DNA of 64,000 nt, from contig NC_045144.1 in NCBI RefSeq assembly GCF_008831285.2, positions 21,219,716 to 21,283,715 of the forward strand. The letters are read 5' to 3'. This DNA comes from Nymphaea colorata (lineage: Eukaryota > Streptophyta > Magnoliopsida > Nymphaeales > Nymphaeaceae). Position 1 is the first letter of the stretch; each line of letters opens with the position of its first letter. The notes beneath the pieces are model-generated. The model was given only the letters and a program-made list of their open reading frames with translations. It was not told where the DNA came from and did no database searches. This document shows positions 24,724-37,623 of the stretch, one piece after another. The position numbers and the translations under genes were made by a program.

Positions 24724-26945
24724 AACTCTGGAGCATAAAAGCTACTGGCGTCAAGAATTGAACATATTTTTATACATAGGTTAGTTGCCAGGGAATTTGT
24801 AAAATTCGAACGTTTGGCCTACTATTGGTCTTGTAACTTAAAACTGCCGTTCTGTTGCTGGGAGGGGAATTTTGAGTTGAGGCCCTAGATATACCATGTC
24901 TTTTGAGGTTATTTGATTCCATTTTAACATAATTTAGTACCCAAGATACTTTTTTTTTTTTTCATTTTTGACACAACCATGGCTGAATCTTGATCACCAC
25001 CCGTCATTTTTATGCCGTCATAAGCCAGGGTATCTTACCAATGTCGCATAGGTGAGAGAGAACCAGAAGCAAGGTATTTGCTGAATGGAACATATGATAA
25101 TCTGCAAATAAATGACAGTATCAGGCTTGTTTGAGTTCTTCCCCCCAGGTGATTCTGTCTGATGGTTGGCTCGTCTTGGCCCTCTGGCTGCAAATAAGTG
25201 GCTCGTGGCGTGCCTAATGAATGCCATCAGAATTGTTCCGTTTCCGATGTTGTATTTATTGGTCATAGTGTTGATGTTAGCTGAGGGGCTAAAATCAGTC
25301 GGCCAATGTCCATTGTTGGATGGGGATTTTTATTATATTTTGTGATGTTAAAAACTGACGCAAATAGTGCATTTTGTAACAGCAATTGATCACGGTTTTT
25401 AAACATAGAATGCACCATTTGCGACAATTTTCAATATCTTAAAATATAAAAAACAGTAATCCAGCAATTGGCGTTGGCTGGCTGATTTCAACTTTTAGAT
25501 ATAGGTCAGTAAATATCTTTTATGAAGTGTTTAAAAATTTAATTACTTTAATTTTTAAATAGAAAACTAGAAAATTGTTCAACAAGAATCAAAACGGGTC
25601 AATGGGTGTCAGCGATACAAAGGTGTTGGATAAGAGATGAAAGTAATAAAGGCCGTTCTTCATTAAACGAGCCACTGTTCTAAGTGGGTATCTATCAAGC
25701 GATTTTCTGTTCTTTATTTCAAGCATGATTAATAGTCAGATGAAAATACTGATTAAAGTAAAAGAACACACTCCCGTCCAATAAGTCAGTGTCCGTATTG
25801 TTGAATTTGATGGTTGACATATTTTTGAATTGTCCGTGTTCTTATAATCGAACATGCGTTCAATCTTTATTTTGTTTGATTATAAGTTGATCTCATGGAA
25901 ATTGGAATTTTCTGATTTATCAGCTACCCATTTAGAAATGCCAACTCTAAATCTTTTATTTATGTATTTATTTATTCTTGATGGAATCCGTAAGGTCTAA
26001 CGCCACGTATTCTTTAGGCTCGTTAAGGTAAGCGTACCTTTTGACTCAAACTCGACTCGTTTATTAGCTAATCAAGCTCGAGGAGCTCGACTCGACTTGG
26101 TGAAAAACCTTTGAACATGACATTTGTTATGAATTTTACAGATTTATAACTGCTTAATACGCAAAAAGCTAGAAATAATTACAGATTACTACCTAATCTT
26201 TGGTGAAATAGCAATCACCATTCAACTAGAAAGAGGTTTTCAAGTTAGATTCATGTATTTTACCACACTGGCAGTGGTAAAAAACTGTTGTTGTTGCCAA
26301 ACAACCCTAAAGAGTAACATGGATATGAAATCTATTTGTTTAAAACAGGGCATTTGATTACTTTGGACTTGAAATCCACAATCACATGTGGATCTTACAT
26401 GATATACTTTTACTGATATGACAAAAGATTCATGATTTACCATACTAAGGATCATAAGCCAGACTAAGATCCATACTTTAACATCTTTATTTTCTTCTTT
26501 GCATTAAAGAGTAGAGTGAGAAGGGTCTGATCTTAAATCCATGGCTTTCCAATCGAACGATCTCAAATCCAAGACTATTAAATCATCCTTAATTTGATTC
26601 CGGACCTGCATCAAATTTCATACCTTAAATTTTAGCTGCATATTTGTTCATATCTGTCACATTCTTTTTGGAGGGGATCTTACATCCTCACCCATGGTTG
26701 CTCTCATCTGTTTTGTTGTCACTCAGGGCATCCTAAGAAGCATGAAAAGAGAAGGTAGAGATTTCGTATCACACGGACAAAAATGATTCGACAGATAGTA
26801 GGAGGTCCGCAGGAAAATATCTGCCGGCACCAAAAGGCTTATCATAATATGTCCGATGTTTGTACCCGTTAACTGCTTCGCTGCTGTTGCTCCGCTGTAG
26901 CGGGACGCTCAGAGGGAGTGAGAGAGACGGAGAGAGGCGGGAAGC
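24724..26945. other. Intergenic region between GrpE and TIG1 genes
   Basis: This holds the GrpE 3' UTR, a foldback element at 25290-25490, TCGAGCTCGA-like repeat sequence at 26060-26100 and the TIG1 promoter. The last 100 bp before the TIG1 start are GC-rich. No gene was recognised. Confidence 0.6.
25290..25490. mobile_element. Long foldback (MITE-like) element 3' of GrpE
   Basis: The left arm 25290-25378 pairs with the right arm 25402-25490 in inverted orientation over about 88 bp at roughly 75-80% identity. Matching blocks include AATCAG..GGCCAA (left) against TTGGC..GGCTGATT (right), and GACGCAAATAGTGCATT against AATGCACCATTTGCGAC. The spacer is about 20 bp. No clear target duplication was found. 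A MITE is most likely; a hairpin small-RNA precursor is the alternative. Confidence 0.7.
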
Positions 26946-29481
26946 ATGAGTGAAGCATTGGCGCGTGTTTCTGTTCCTTTCTCCTCTGCTTCCGTCCATC
27001 CCGGGCTGTTCGTACGAGGTGGTAGCCTTCCGAGTTCGCGTTCTCTTGTGGCCGTTAAACTGCCCAAGGCGGTGACTGGAACTCCACTCCGGAGCAGAGT
27101 TCTCAGATTGCCGGAATCCGGCCATGGGGCTCGACCTCGCACCTTGAGAGCGGCTGCTGCTTCTAGCGGAACCGCCCTCGATGCCGGAAAGGAAGCGTCC
27201 CCACGAGACGTCGAGGCTGTGGTCACGGAGGAGCCCAATTCCAGAGTGCGCTTTCTTTTCCTTTTCCCGGTTCCGGGCTCTTCGAGTTGTTTTTCTTCTT
27301 TTGCCGCCGCTTCTCCTCCTCTTTATCCATTGTATGGAACAGGTTCTGTTAATTCATGTTATGCTTCGTTTTCACGGTTAGAGGTTTCACAAAAAGTTAG
27401 GAACGCTTATTCATTTTTTTGTGATTAGTTTCATGGGAAGGCAATTTTTTAGTTTTTCTCTTTGGTGTGGCGTCACTCGCGTGCGCACGACAAATGTGGT
27501 GTCACCGAGCTGTTATAGCATTTTCATGCATTTTGAGGAAACCTGAACTCGGTGATCGGTTGTTATGGCCTCTATACTGTTGAACCATAGATTTAATCTT
27601 TTCACGATCTAAATGTGGATAAAATTATCGGTCCAGAATGCGACCAAAATATGCTTGTGAAAGGAAGATCCGAGCCATTTGACATCAAATGGGGAGAACA
27701 TGATCTGTACCACATGAACTAACCCATTACGTGGCACGATCTGTACGAAAATGAGATATGATCGACACTTGAAGCAAGAACTGCGAGCCACGTAATTGGA
27801 TTATGACAACAGAAAATGGAAAGTGTGACAGGTGATATATATGGAACTTCCGATCATCTTTGCTAATCTACCAACATAAATGCATTCGTGGTGGTTCAAT
27901 TTGTGTAGACTAGACACTCCAACCACTTCCTTTTACGAAAAGTATGATTCGTGGAGGCTGGAACATTTATGAAAGTTCCGGGGTATTTGTTTTGTGACTT
28001 CTAAGAAACCTAATTGTGCCTTAAATGAGTAGTGAAAGTTCTATAAAAAATCATCACTCAGATCAGGTCTAGACAAGTTAGATTTGTGAAAATGAACCTG
28101 ACATTTTTTTCATTAGTTAATGGAACCACATAAGCATAGGCGTTTTTCATGTTCAGCAATGACAACAGTGACGGATCACATGACACCAAACATGATGGAG
28201 AAAGACAAACGTGTGAAAAGGAAGTCACAGTTCATACAGATAACCGTTGATGCACACATCTATCATGTTCAAATTTAGTCAAGAATGCATTCAAGTGTGT
28301 TGTTTCAGATATCTAGACCTTCCTGGAACAATTATTTGGGAAATCATAGTCCACGGCATGTTGATTCAGCCCAGCCACATTGATACAAATACTAGTTACC
28401 TGTTGCTGTTGAAGTCTCAACATGCCTAGCCACATTAATGTCTAGACTCACAAATACTAGTTGCCAATTGCTGTTGCAATCAAAATGAAACCTGCATTTT
28501 TTTGGCCTGAAATCATGGCTCAAGGCATGTTGGTTTGGCCTAGCCACTTGTCTAGTCTAGACTACCACATGCTATAAACTGTTTCGGTCGAAATCAGAGT
28601 GAAAACTGCATTTCTTCAACCCACTCATGTTGATGTCTACACATGGACATGCATGCAACACACTTACATGCATATATATGAATATATGCACAACGACACA
28701 CATATTTTGGCACTCATATATCTGCGCATAAACATATGTCCATGTGTGTGCATTTGTGCACATAAGAACGTGCCAATGAATACAAAACAAAAGATCTGTG
28801 ATTGAATGAGCATTAACTGATCCTATCATAGCATGACGTCAATAAGCAAACTCTTAATTTAGTTGATTGATGTCTCCTTCCCTCTATGGTTGTTACTGGC
28901 AATAGTTGCAGACACTGTGATATGAAGGTTTGAAAAAATAATAAATGATAAACTTTGCATAATTTAGATTCTTGTATCTGTAGCTATTCTTTTACATGTT
29001 CTTATATCCCGAGTGCAAAGGTCGTCTTCTACTTGGGAGGCTTGTTTTTATTTTTGTTTTTTCTTCCTTGCAGGCTAGAATAGCTGTTAATGTTCCTCCT
29101 GCTGTATGCAAAGGTTGCTACGATCGTGTATTAGTGGAGTTTGGCAAAACCATCAGGGTATATGCTTATATCTGCTTGAATTTTATTTTGTTGGCAGGAT
29201 TTTTCTCTAAATTTTGATATGAAAGTGTTCTCGTGAATATTAGGACCATGCGGTTTTATAAGTTGTTCTTTACCTTATTAAAGAATGTCCTTTGTTGGTC
29301 AAATTTTTCATGGGATGGCATTGTCAAAATACAGCCCTGAGTCCCTGACAAATATAAGCTCAATAAGAACTTGATCATAAAAATTGAATCTCATGGGAAC
29401 CAAAAAGAGCCTATAGATGACACTAGCAAGAAGACCATCTGGACTAAAGCATAACAAACAGTTAAGTTGCTTATAAAAAAG

Positions 29482-29534
<53 letters not shown>

Positions 29535-32500
29535 CTAGGAAGGTTGAGAGCCATTGGCTTGCTTCTAACAGCTAACTTGGTTTATTTCCAAATGATCAAC
29601 TGCCCCATCTAGAAAGGTAAGGAAGGGAGAAAAAATTACAGAAAAAATGGTGCATAAAAAAAATAAATAAAAATCTACAGAATATATACGTATTTACATA
29701 TATGGATTCCTGCAGTATGAGAACCACTGTGTCCACAGTTACATTTTGATGGTTCACATGTTGCCAACATCAGATTTTTTGTCACTTTTTTTATGAAAAT
29801 CACTTTTAATATGTGAATTTTCCTATCTAATATGTTTGGTAGCTCCATGATTTCATACTGATTCATCAAAAATCTGATTTTCCCATGTGTGAAATAGTCA
29901 TTTTTAAGATGCATGATTGTTTTCAGCTGTTCTTATACTGTGGTGCATATAGACGTATTGTATTATGTACTTTGAATCTTGAAAAATGAAAGGAAACAAT
30001 TCAGATCCAACGATAAACAGGTCAGGTCAGGATTTTGCTAGAACTGAAACTGGCCTGGTTAGTCTCCAAAGTAATGAAATAAGGGTACCCTCATGAATAT
30101 ACAAGTAGGCCTGCTATATGGTGCAAGGATGTGTTGGTTAAGATGAAAAGCAACTGAATATTCAAATGGTAACTCTTAGGCCTCTTGAATTTGTCTTAAG
30201 TTTTCCTTGTTAAATTTGGTAGTTGTGCATCATTGTGGCAATGCTTGGGACTCATTCTTTTCTTTCTTCCATAAGCAGGTTCCTGGATTTCGTCCTGGAA
30301 AGAGAGTCCCAGAGAATATTTTAGTAAATTATGTGGGAAAGCAGAATGTAAGAAATGCTGCAATAGAAGCTGTTCTGAAGGAGACGCTACCAAAAGCACT
30401 CTCTTCGGTATGTCGAAGACTCATAGTCACAGAATATGCGTTTTTTTTCGACAAAAAACGCGAAAAAAACACGATAAATTAAATGACTGTTAAAAAAAAA
30501 ACGCATCTTTTTGAAAAAAAATGTTGAAAACGAAAAAAGCACATTTTCTTTGCATTTTTTTCACTTTTTTTAATGACAAACAGTTTTTTTTTCATTTTCT
30601 ATTTTTTATTTGTTGCATATCTTGTGATGTTTGTGTTATTAGTTTCTCACTGATTTTATTTTTCCCTTTTTTTAGTTTTTTAAATTTTTTAAAAAATTAC
30701 TGTATTTTTCCCGTTTTTTCAAGCTCGCTGTAAACTCCGAGGAGTTATTTGTGACTATGTGTCAAATTATGTGCATGTCATTTAACAGTTGGCTATGAAG
30801 CTCTTTTATGTCATATACCATAATACCATTGCATGTTTTTATGTTATATGAATGCAATATGTAAACTATCCAATTGTATATGAGATATGGCTGATATCTC
30901 AAATTCAATTTTTCCAATTAATTGTCGCAAGGCTGAAATGTTGTTTTCTTTAACAATATTTGACTACTTAAATTTTAGTTGTTTGTCATGTTGAAGATAT
31001 TTTGGGAACATTCTCTTGGTTTCTAGGTCAATGGACGTGCTTTAGAAGACTCTGTTCGCATCGTGACAAAGTTCTCTGAGCTTGATTCTGTCTTTTCACC
31101 TCAAGATTTTCTGAGGTATGTTTTAGACGTTTGTCCGGTAACATATATTGGGTGTAAAAAAGTGATATCATGATTGTTCTAATGTTGTCTGAAATGATAT
31201 CATAGAAGGCTCTTGTTGGGAGTGATTGGTATCCATTGTGACGTCCTACTGGATGGATTTATCTGTTTGGATTGAAACAGAGGCTTGGCATAATTGAGTT
31301 GAACCCAGCCTGATCAATGGCTGATAATACGCCATAGAGGAAAGCTGATGTATTCGGGAAAAAAAAAAATAGTAGCAGTGCATGGTTGCCGTATGGATTT
31401 GAGGTTTTGATGTTATGAACATGTTTAACAGCTGTGAGCTATGAACTGATAGTGCAAATAAGCAATAGGATAATACACTAGCAGAATTTTCAGCTGCTAT
31501 TGGTAAACATCCGAAGAGCTTCGAGATCTAGACCATACCTTTTAATCATACAAAAGCACAAGTATGCTTTCCTGTGTCTAATTTTAAACCTCATTGTACA
31601 AGTTGTTGGATAATGCTACTACGAGCATCTCATAGGTAGTACTATAATGATGCACTTACTCCAACCTGTGATTGAGTAACTCAGATATCTCAAATTAATA
31701 GTCAGGTGTATGCAGCAACAATTTTTACTAGTTTTGTTTCCCTATGCCTTTCTGTTTAGGTCTCCTTCTTGATTGCTTTTCTGCTGAAGTCTACTATGTC
31801 TCCTCTTTTGATCTTCATCTAAAACTTCAGTGTCTTGCTTTTCTTATTCTTCTACTTAGGTCATGTCTAGCTATTTTCTTTCTTCTTTACCAGATATTTC
31901 TGATTGAAATTCATTTGGGCCTATATATGTTTGGGCAAGGGACTTTTTGGTGTTGGCCAATCCTTCTATTAAATCTCATATTTAGTTTGCAAGGAAAATT
32001 TTCTGATTTTGTTAGCATTAACAGATAATGAACTATACGTATTGGAAGGTTAAACCTCCTGATTAGTACCCCTCTTGCGGTGATCCCTTCTGTAGAAAAG
32101 GAAATATTTATGCTTTATTGATTTTGTTTATTTCTCAAGATATGAGGTTGCGCTTGATGTGGCACCTGAGGTCAAATGGGTGATGCCGGATGCATACAAA
32201 AACCTGAAGGTAGTTATTGAAATTGATGAAGAAATACAAGCACAAAAGGCTTGTGAAATCGAACTGAGACGTCGCCATAAGGCGGCAGGTGTACTAAGGA
32301 TTGTTGAAGACAGGGGACTTCAGGTATGATATTCTCCAAGTGCCGTTTTCAGTATGCTCACAAGTGCCTCCGTCTTTTCCTTTTGGTCGAGCTGAATTGA
32401 CTTCTTCCTAAGACCTCCTCTGCACTAGATGTTGTGCTTGCATTTGTGGCTGCAGATAATCAAGATAGGACTGTTCAAATTTTCATGTTTATGTTTTGTG

Positions 32501-32549
32501 ATGTATGTCCTAGTTGCACATATTCTTATTCCTTACCATTTTTTGGTTA

Positions 32550-32590
<41 letters not shown>

Positions 32591-35500
32591 TCTATAGAGG
32601 GACGAACCTGATATGGGCTCTGAACAAGTTGAACTGAGTGACTTCCATGTAACTTTGGACTCAGATCTTCTAAATTGGTGCCAAGTTCTGACTATAAGCA
32701 GACCCGACTCAGGCATCAAACTGGATTTTGTGCACTTGATTAAGACATTTTGATGATTTAGAAAAGTGGATGTTTTTCCAATGCCTTTTTTTTTTTAATA
32801 TGCTGGATATTTTCCAGAGAGAAAAAAACTTTAGAGTTTCCCTTATATTTTTCCTTGATGTAAATTTCCTGAGAATAATATTGTGACTATGTTAAGCATC
32901 ATAAAACAATTGATCAACCTTCAAAGGTTGTGTGCTTAGAAGGAACCCATAGTTGATAGGTTGTGAGTTCTATTAGTTCATAGAGGGAAACCCTCGTGAA
33001 AGCATCATACAACAATTGATCAACCTTGAGAATTTTGTGCTTAGAAATAACTCATAGTTGATCGGTTGGGAATTCTGTTAGTTCATAGAGGGAAAATCCC
33101 TTAATATCGGCCCTTCATGGGTGTTAAGGATCATAAAACAATTGGTCAACCTTGAGAAGTTGTGTGCTTAGAAAGAACACCTAGTTGATAGGTTGGGAGT
33201 TCTGTTAGTTCATATAGGGAAAAAACCCCTAACATTGGTCCCTCATGGGTCTCCTCCTTTTTTCTTTTTTTGTTCTCCTCTTCAAACAACTATTACTATT
33301 TCTCCTTGGCCTTGAAAGAAACCACTAAACATGTGATGATAGAAGTAGGATTACAAGAGAAAGGGCCTCATCCACATAAAAAGCATCTGTTCCTGAACTT
33401 GTCATCTGTCATCTCCTTATCTTGCTTTTCCTTGGTCAAAATCTTTGCCCATTTCTTGGCATCATCCTCTCAAAATCAATTTGGCCTTCAGTATGCATGG
33501 GGCTACATATTTGTGTATATAAGTGACACTTTAGCTAAGGTCCTTCCATAGAATTTGTATGTTTTCAATCAGTTCCCACACTTGATTTGGTCCCCCTTCT
33601 ACATGCCAGTTTGTTGATTGAACACCGCTTTTGCTTCATATCCCTTTTGGTACATCAGTCTCTCTAGTCTCAGAAACACAGTAAGAGTACAATTGAAAGT
33701 TGTGGAGGACATAAAGCATGTACAACAAGGATAGGGGAAATAATGTTGAGAATGTGATGCAAGATGGAAGCATAATCAAATCATGTAATAGATCTAATTA
33801 GATTTTTTTAGTACTTGTTAAAATAGATCCAGATCCGAAATCCATCCCTTTCTCTATATAAAGGGACGTGGGTCATTTTGTAAAGGGTGGTGAAGAAGTT
33901 AAAGAAATGAAGTGTTTTCTTAGTTTTCTTCTGTCGTTCTTGTTCTTTGCTTGTTTTGCTTAGCTTTTAGTTAGTTTAAGCATAGTTTTTAGTTTAGTTG
34001 TGAGTGCAGTAAGACTAGTACTTGTTAAAATAGATCCAGATCCGAAATCCATCCCTTTCTCTATATAAAGGGACGTGGGTCATTTTGTAAAGGGTGGTGA
34101 AGAAGTTAAAGAAATGAAGAGTTTTCTTAGTTTTCTTCTGTCGTTCTTGTTCTTTGCTTGTTTTGCTTAGCTTTTAGTTAGTTTAAGCATAGTTTTTAGT
34201 TTAGTTGTGAGTGCAGTAAGACTAATATTCCTTAATCTTAGTTTTTTTCTGCATCAGAATGTCACAGCAAAGCAAAGTTCATTGCATGATCTTGTGGTAA
34301 ACCAATTTTATTAAGAACCTAATAATGGTGATACTTTTGTCAAGTTATATTTGATCAAACATGTTGAAGGAGGATATATACATATTTTCATGGACTAAAT
34401 AAAGTTTGTTCTTTTAAACTTGTCATCCTCTTGTTACATCTTTGTTTTGCTTTTGAAACCATCCTTGAAATAATGTAGTTTTAACGTGTTTAAGTGTTAT
34501 CAAGTTCCTGAACTGTTTTTTTGGTCTGAAGATCCTGAACCTGTATTATGTTTTCTTACTCATTAATAAAGTACTGCAGATTGGAGATGTTGCAGTCCTT
34601 AACATCTATGCTAAAACAGCAGAACAAAGTGATGATGGTGGCGAAACTATTCCATCTGCAGAGCAAAAAGGTTTGTATGCTTTTTCTTGTTTAGCTGCTT
34701 TCTGTGGAAAATATTGAACCTCATTTTTTTAAATTTCCCGACAACCAAAAAGAGAAAGGCCCTTTCTTCTCTGCACATGCTGCTTCTTCTGCGGAGCTCA
34801 TGATTTAGAAGTGTCTCCAAGGTCTTCAAACTTACTGGTATGTCATCTTAATGGGCTATGATCTAGATTTTAGATTCTACCGCTAGAGAAAGCAAGTGAA
34901 AAGCATATACCTGAGGAGCAAGGAAGGAAAGATGTAGAGAAGAGGAGCGGAAGAATGAAGAAAAAAGAGCACTAGGCCTTGCTGTCATGAATGCTTTCAT
35001 TTCAATCTCGTATATTGCATGACATTCTCATATGTTGATATTGATAAATGATGACTGAATGAAGATAATGCTATAATGAACACTAATAACAGGTGCAGAA
35101 ATTGAAGCATCAAAAGGCAAATATTGTTCCAAAAATTACACATGTTCTAGCCACTTCACGGTGCTGGCCTTACTATAGTGGACAAGGGTTAGGCAGAACC
35201 TATTGTAGCTTGTGCAGAAATACCTTAGTGTCCATTAGCTGTAAATTGGTGAAAAGAAGTATGTGTTGCTCGATTTTTGCTTTCTCCATTGACCGTGACC
35301 TGAACGACCAGCTTGATGGTTCCCTCCCCTTTCATTCTAAATTTGGAGCACAAGGAACTATGAAATCGACAATTTTTTATTCATTCAAAGCAAACATGGA
35401 ATTTCATTTGCTGCGATTGGAGAAAATGATGTTATGGCTACTGATTTGTATGTTTGTGGGAACTTGTATCATTAGAAAGCCTGTGAAGTTTCCTCTTGCT

Positions 35501-37591
35501 CTTGCGTAATTTTTTGCTTTCACACGATCATGGTTCCATACAATAATCTTTTGGTATAGATTTCATAGAATGAGTCAAATTCCTGTTCATGTGGTTACTG
35601 AATGGACTATGGATTTATGCTACATATGCTATCTATATGAGCTTAATGACTATCTGGACTGTGTTCTCCAGGATTTCACTTAGATACTGAAGAAGGTGAT
35701 GATCTTCTTCCTGGATTCCTTGATGCAATAGTTGGAATCGGAAGGGGAGAGCAAAAATCTTTCCTTTTAGCATTCCCAGATTCATGGAAACAAGAAAATC
35801 TCCGTTCTGTTAAGGCCCAATTTACTGTGAGTTTTTTTTTTTGTTATTTAAAAATTAACTGTATCTTCTTCTAGTTATTTGTGATCAATCTTGAATATGT
35901 AATTTTTTTGCAAATGTCACTGTTACTTAAAACAATTCTGATTGTTTTTATTTTCTTGAATACTCGTGTCGCATTACTGAATGAGTATGAAATATGAATT
36001 AGTCATTTTGATATCTTTGTGCATGCATATTTTAAGCTCTTGAAGAATACCATGTTCCTGGATATTTTATATCCCTTCTTCCAAATTTTTAGGTTGAACT
36101 ACATCTTTGTCACTTTGAAATTTATAAATCATGTTCTGCTTCTGCTGGAACTGTGTAAAAAAAAAAAAAGCCAATATCAGAGCAGTCAAACCAACAGTAA
36201 ACAATTTTAGAACACGCAGGTCATATTAGGTCTTCCATTTTTAAAACTTTCTGAAATTCTGAGGAATTGGTATTTGATTCTAACTTATCATAGTCTTCAA
36301 AGCTGGTTCCGTTATAAGTGTGCCTGAATTAGAACACATGGAATACTTGGATAGTGACCTTCATGTCCAGCCAAATTAACTAAAAGCCAGATAATGTAGA
36401 GAGACCAAAAACCACCATGGAATCTCATATACAAAGAAAAGATGATCAAGAAATACGCTTTGTTGCCAAATTTCGAGATTAACTCCTTTGTAGACTTAGG
36501 TGTCAAAGACAGATGGAAGCTACTTGACCATCAAATTCATTTTTCTCCTTCCACAGATGAAAAATGTTCACCAAAGTATGTCTTTGAATCCTTAAATTAA
36601 TAGTGTTTAACCAAGTCTTGAACCAAACAGCAATGGAAGAATGCTTTTGTACCATTTATTTTTCCTCCAACTTTTACTAGATATATTTTTATTAACAAAT
36701 TACAGGTTTTATTTTTTCAGTTGTATTTAAAGATAAAAGAGTTCTTCCTTAACGGAAACATTCCCATAGAACTTTGAGACCCATTTGTAATCCATACTGT
36801 AAGGAAGAGAAGAGAAAAGAGGGATATGAGTTATGGGTCGGAAAAGAGATGTCCAAAACATGCTTATCTCAATTGAATATCCCGATCTATTTTTAGAACA
36901 TTAGGGTTGTTTATTTGCGAAGATTTCCTTATTAGCTGGGATGATATATATTGACAAATTAGAAATATATGCAAAGCCATGAATGTTTACAGAGTTTGGT
37001 CCTTCCTAACTCTCTATCCACACTGAAAATGAGAGTAGATATATAAGTCAGCCCACCAAATGTTTTCTATAATGATGATTTTTTGCCTTATTTTCCAACA
37101 ATATAATGCTTGTCCTGCATCTTTTTTGGCTTCCTGATCTTGTATTGGAGAAAATGATATTGCTGCTAAGCAATATTTAGTGCGAGATCTTGGTACCTGA
37201 ATAAGCAATATAAGTATTTTTTTGACTTTGATTGAAAGATAAATGAATTACTTTGTATATGTAAGAAGACACTGATACAAGGCAGGTTTGGAACAACTGA
37301 TAGTGCTGTCTAAGGTTGTGCCCTTAGTAGGTAATTACTTTCATGTGGCTTCTCTTAGGGAAGTGCATACTGCAGTGGGCATATACAAGTTCACACACAA
37401 ACTCATAGTGGGGTTAGTTGGTTCTTTAATCCTTTTTCTGGAGCTATGTAAAAGTGGCGTTAAGCTCAGGGCTCATGTTCCGTGTAATGCTCATCTGTTA
37501 ACATAATTATCTCTGCTTTGTGTATAACATACCATGTCTTCAGTAAATTCTAGTTGAATAATAATCGTACTGCTGTGGAACTTTGCATATG

Positions 37592-37623
<32 letters not shown>

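Noticed and set aside
26769-27238. Minus-strand open frames opposite TIG1 exon 1
   Set aside because: Shadow frames of a GC-rich transit-peptide exon; the plus strand carries the conserved continuation into exon 2.
35093-35509. 138-codon open frame in TIG1 intron 6
   Set aside because: No recognised motif and unbiased composition; flanked by TIG1 exons 6 and 7 that join in phase without it.
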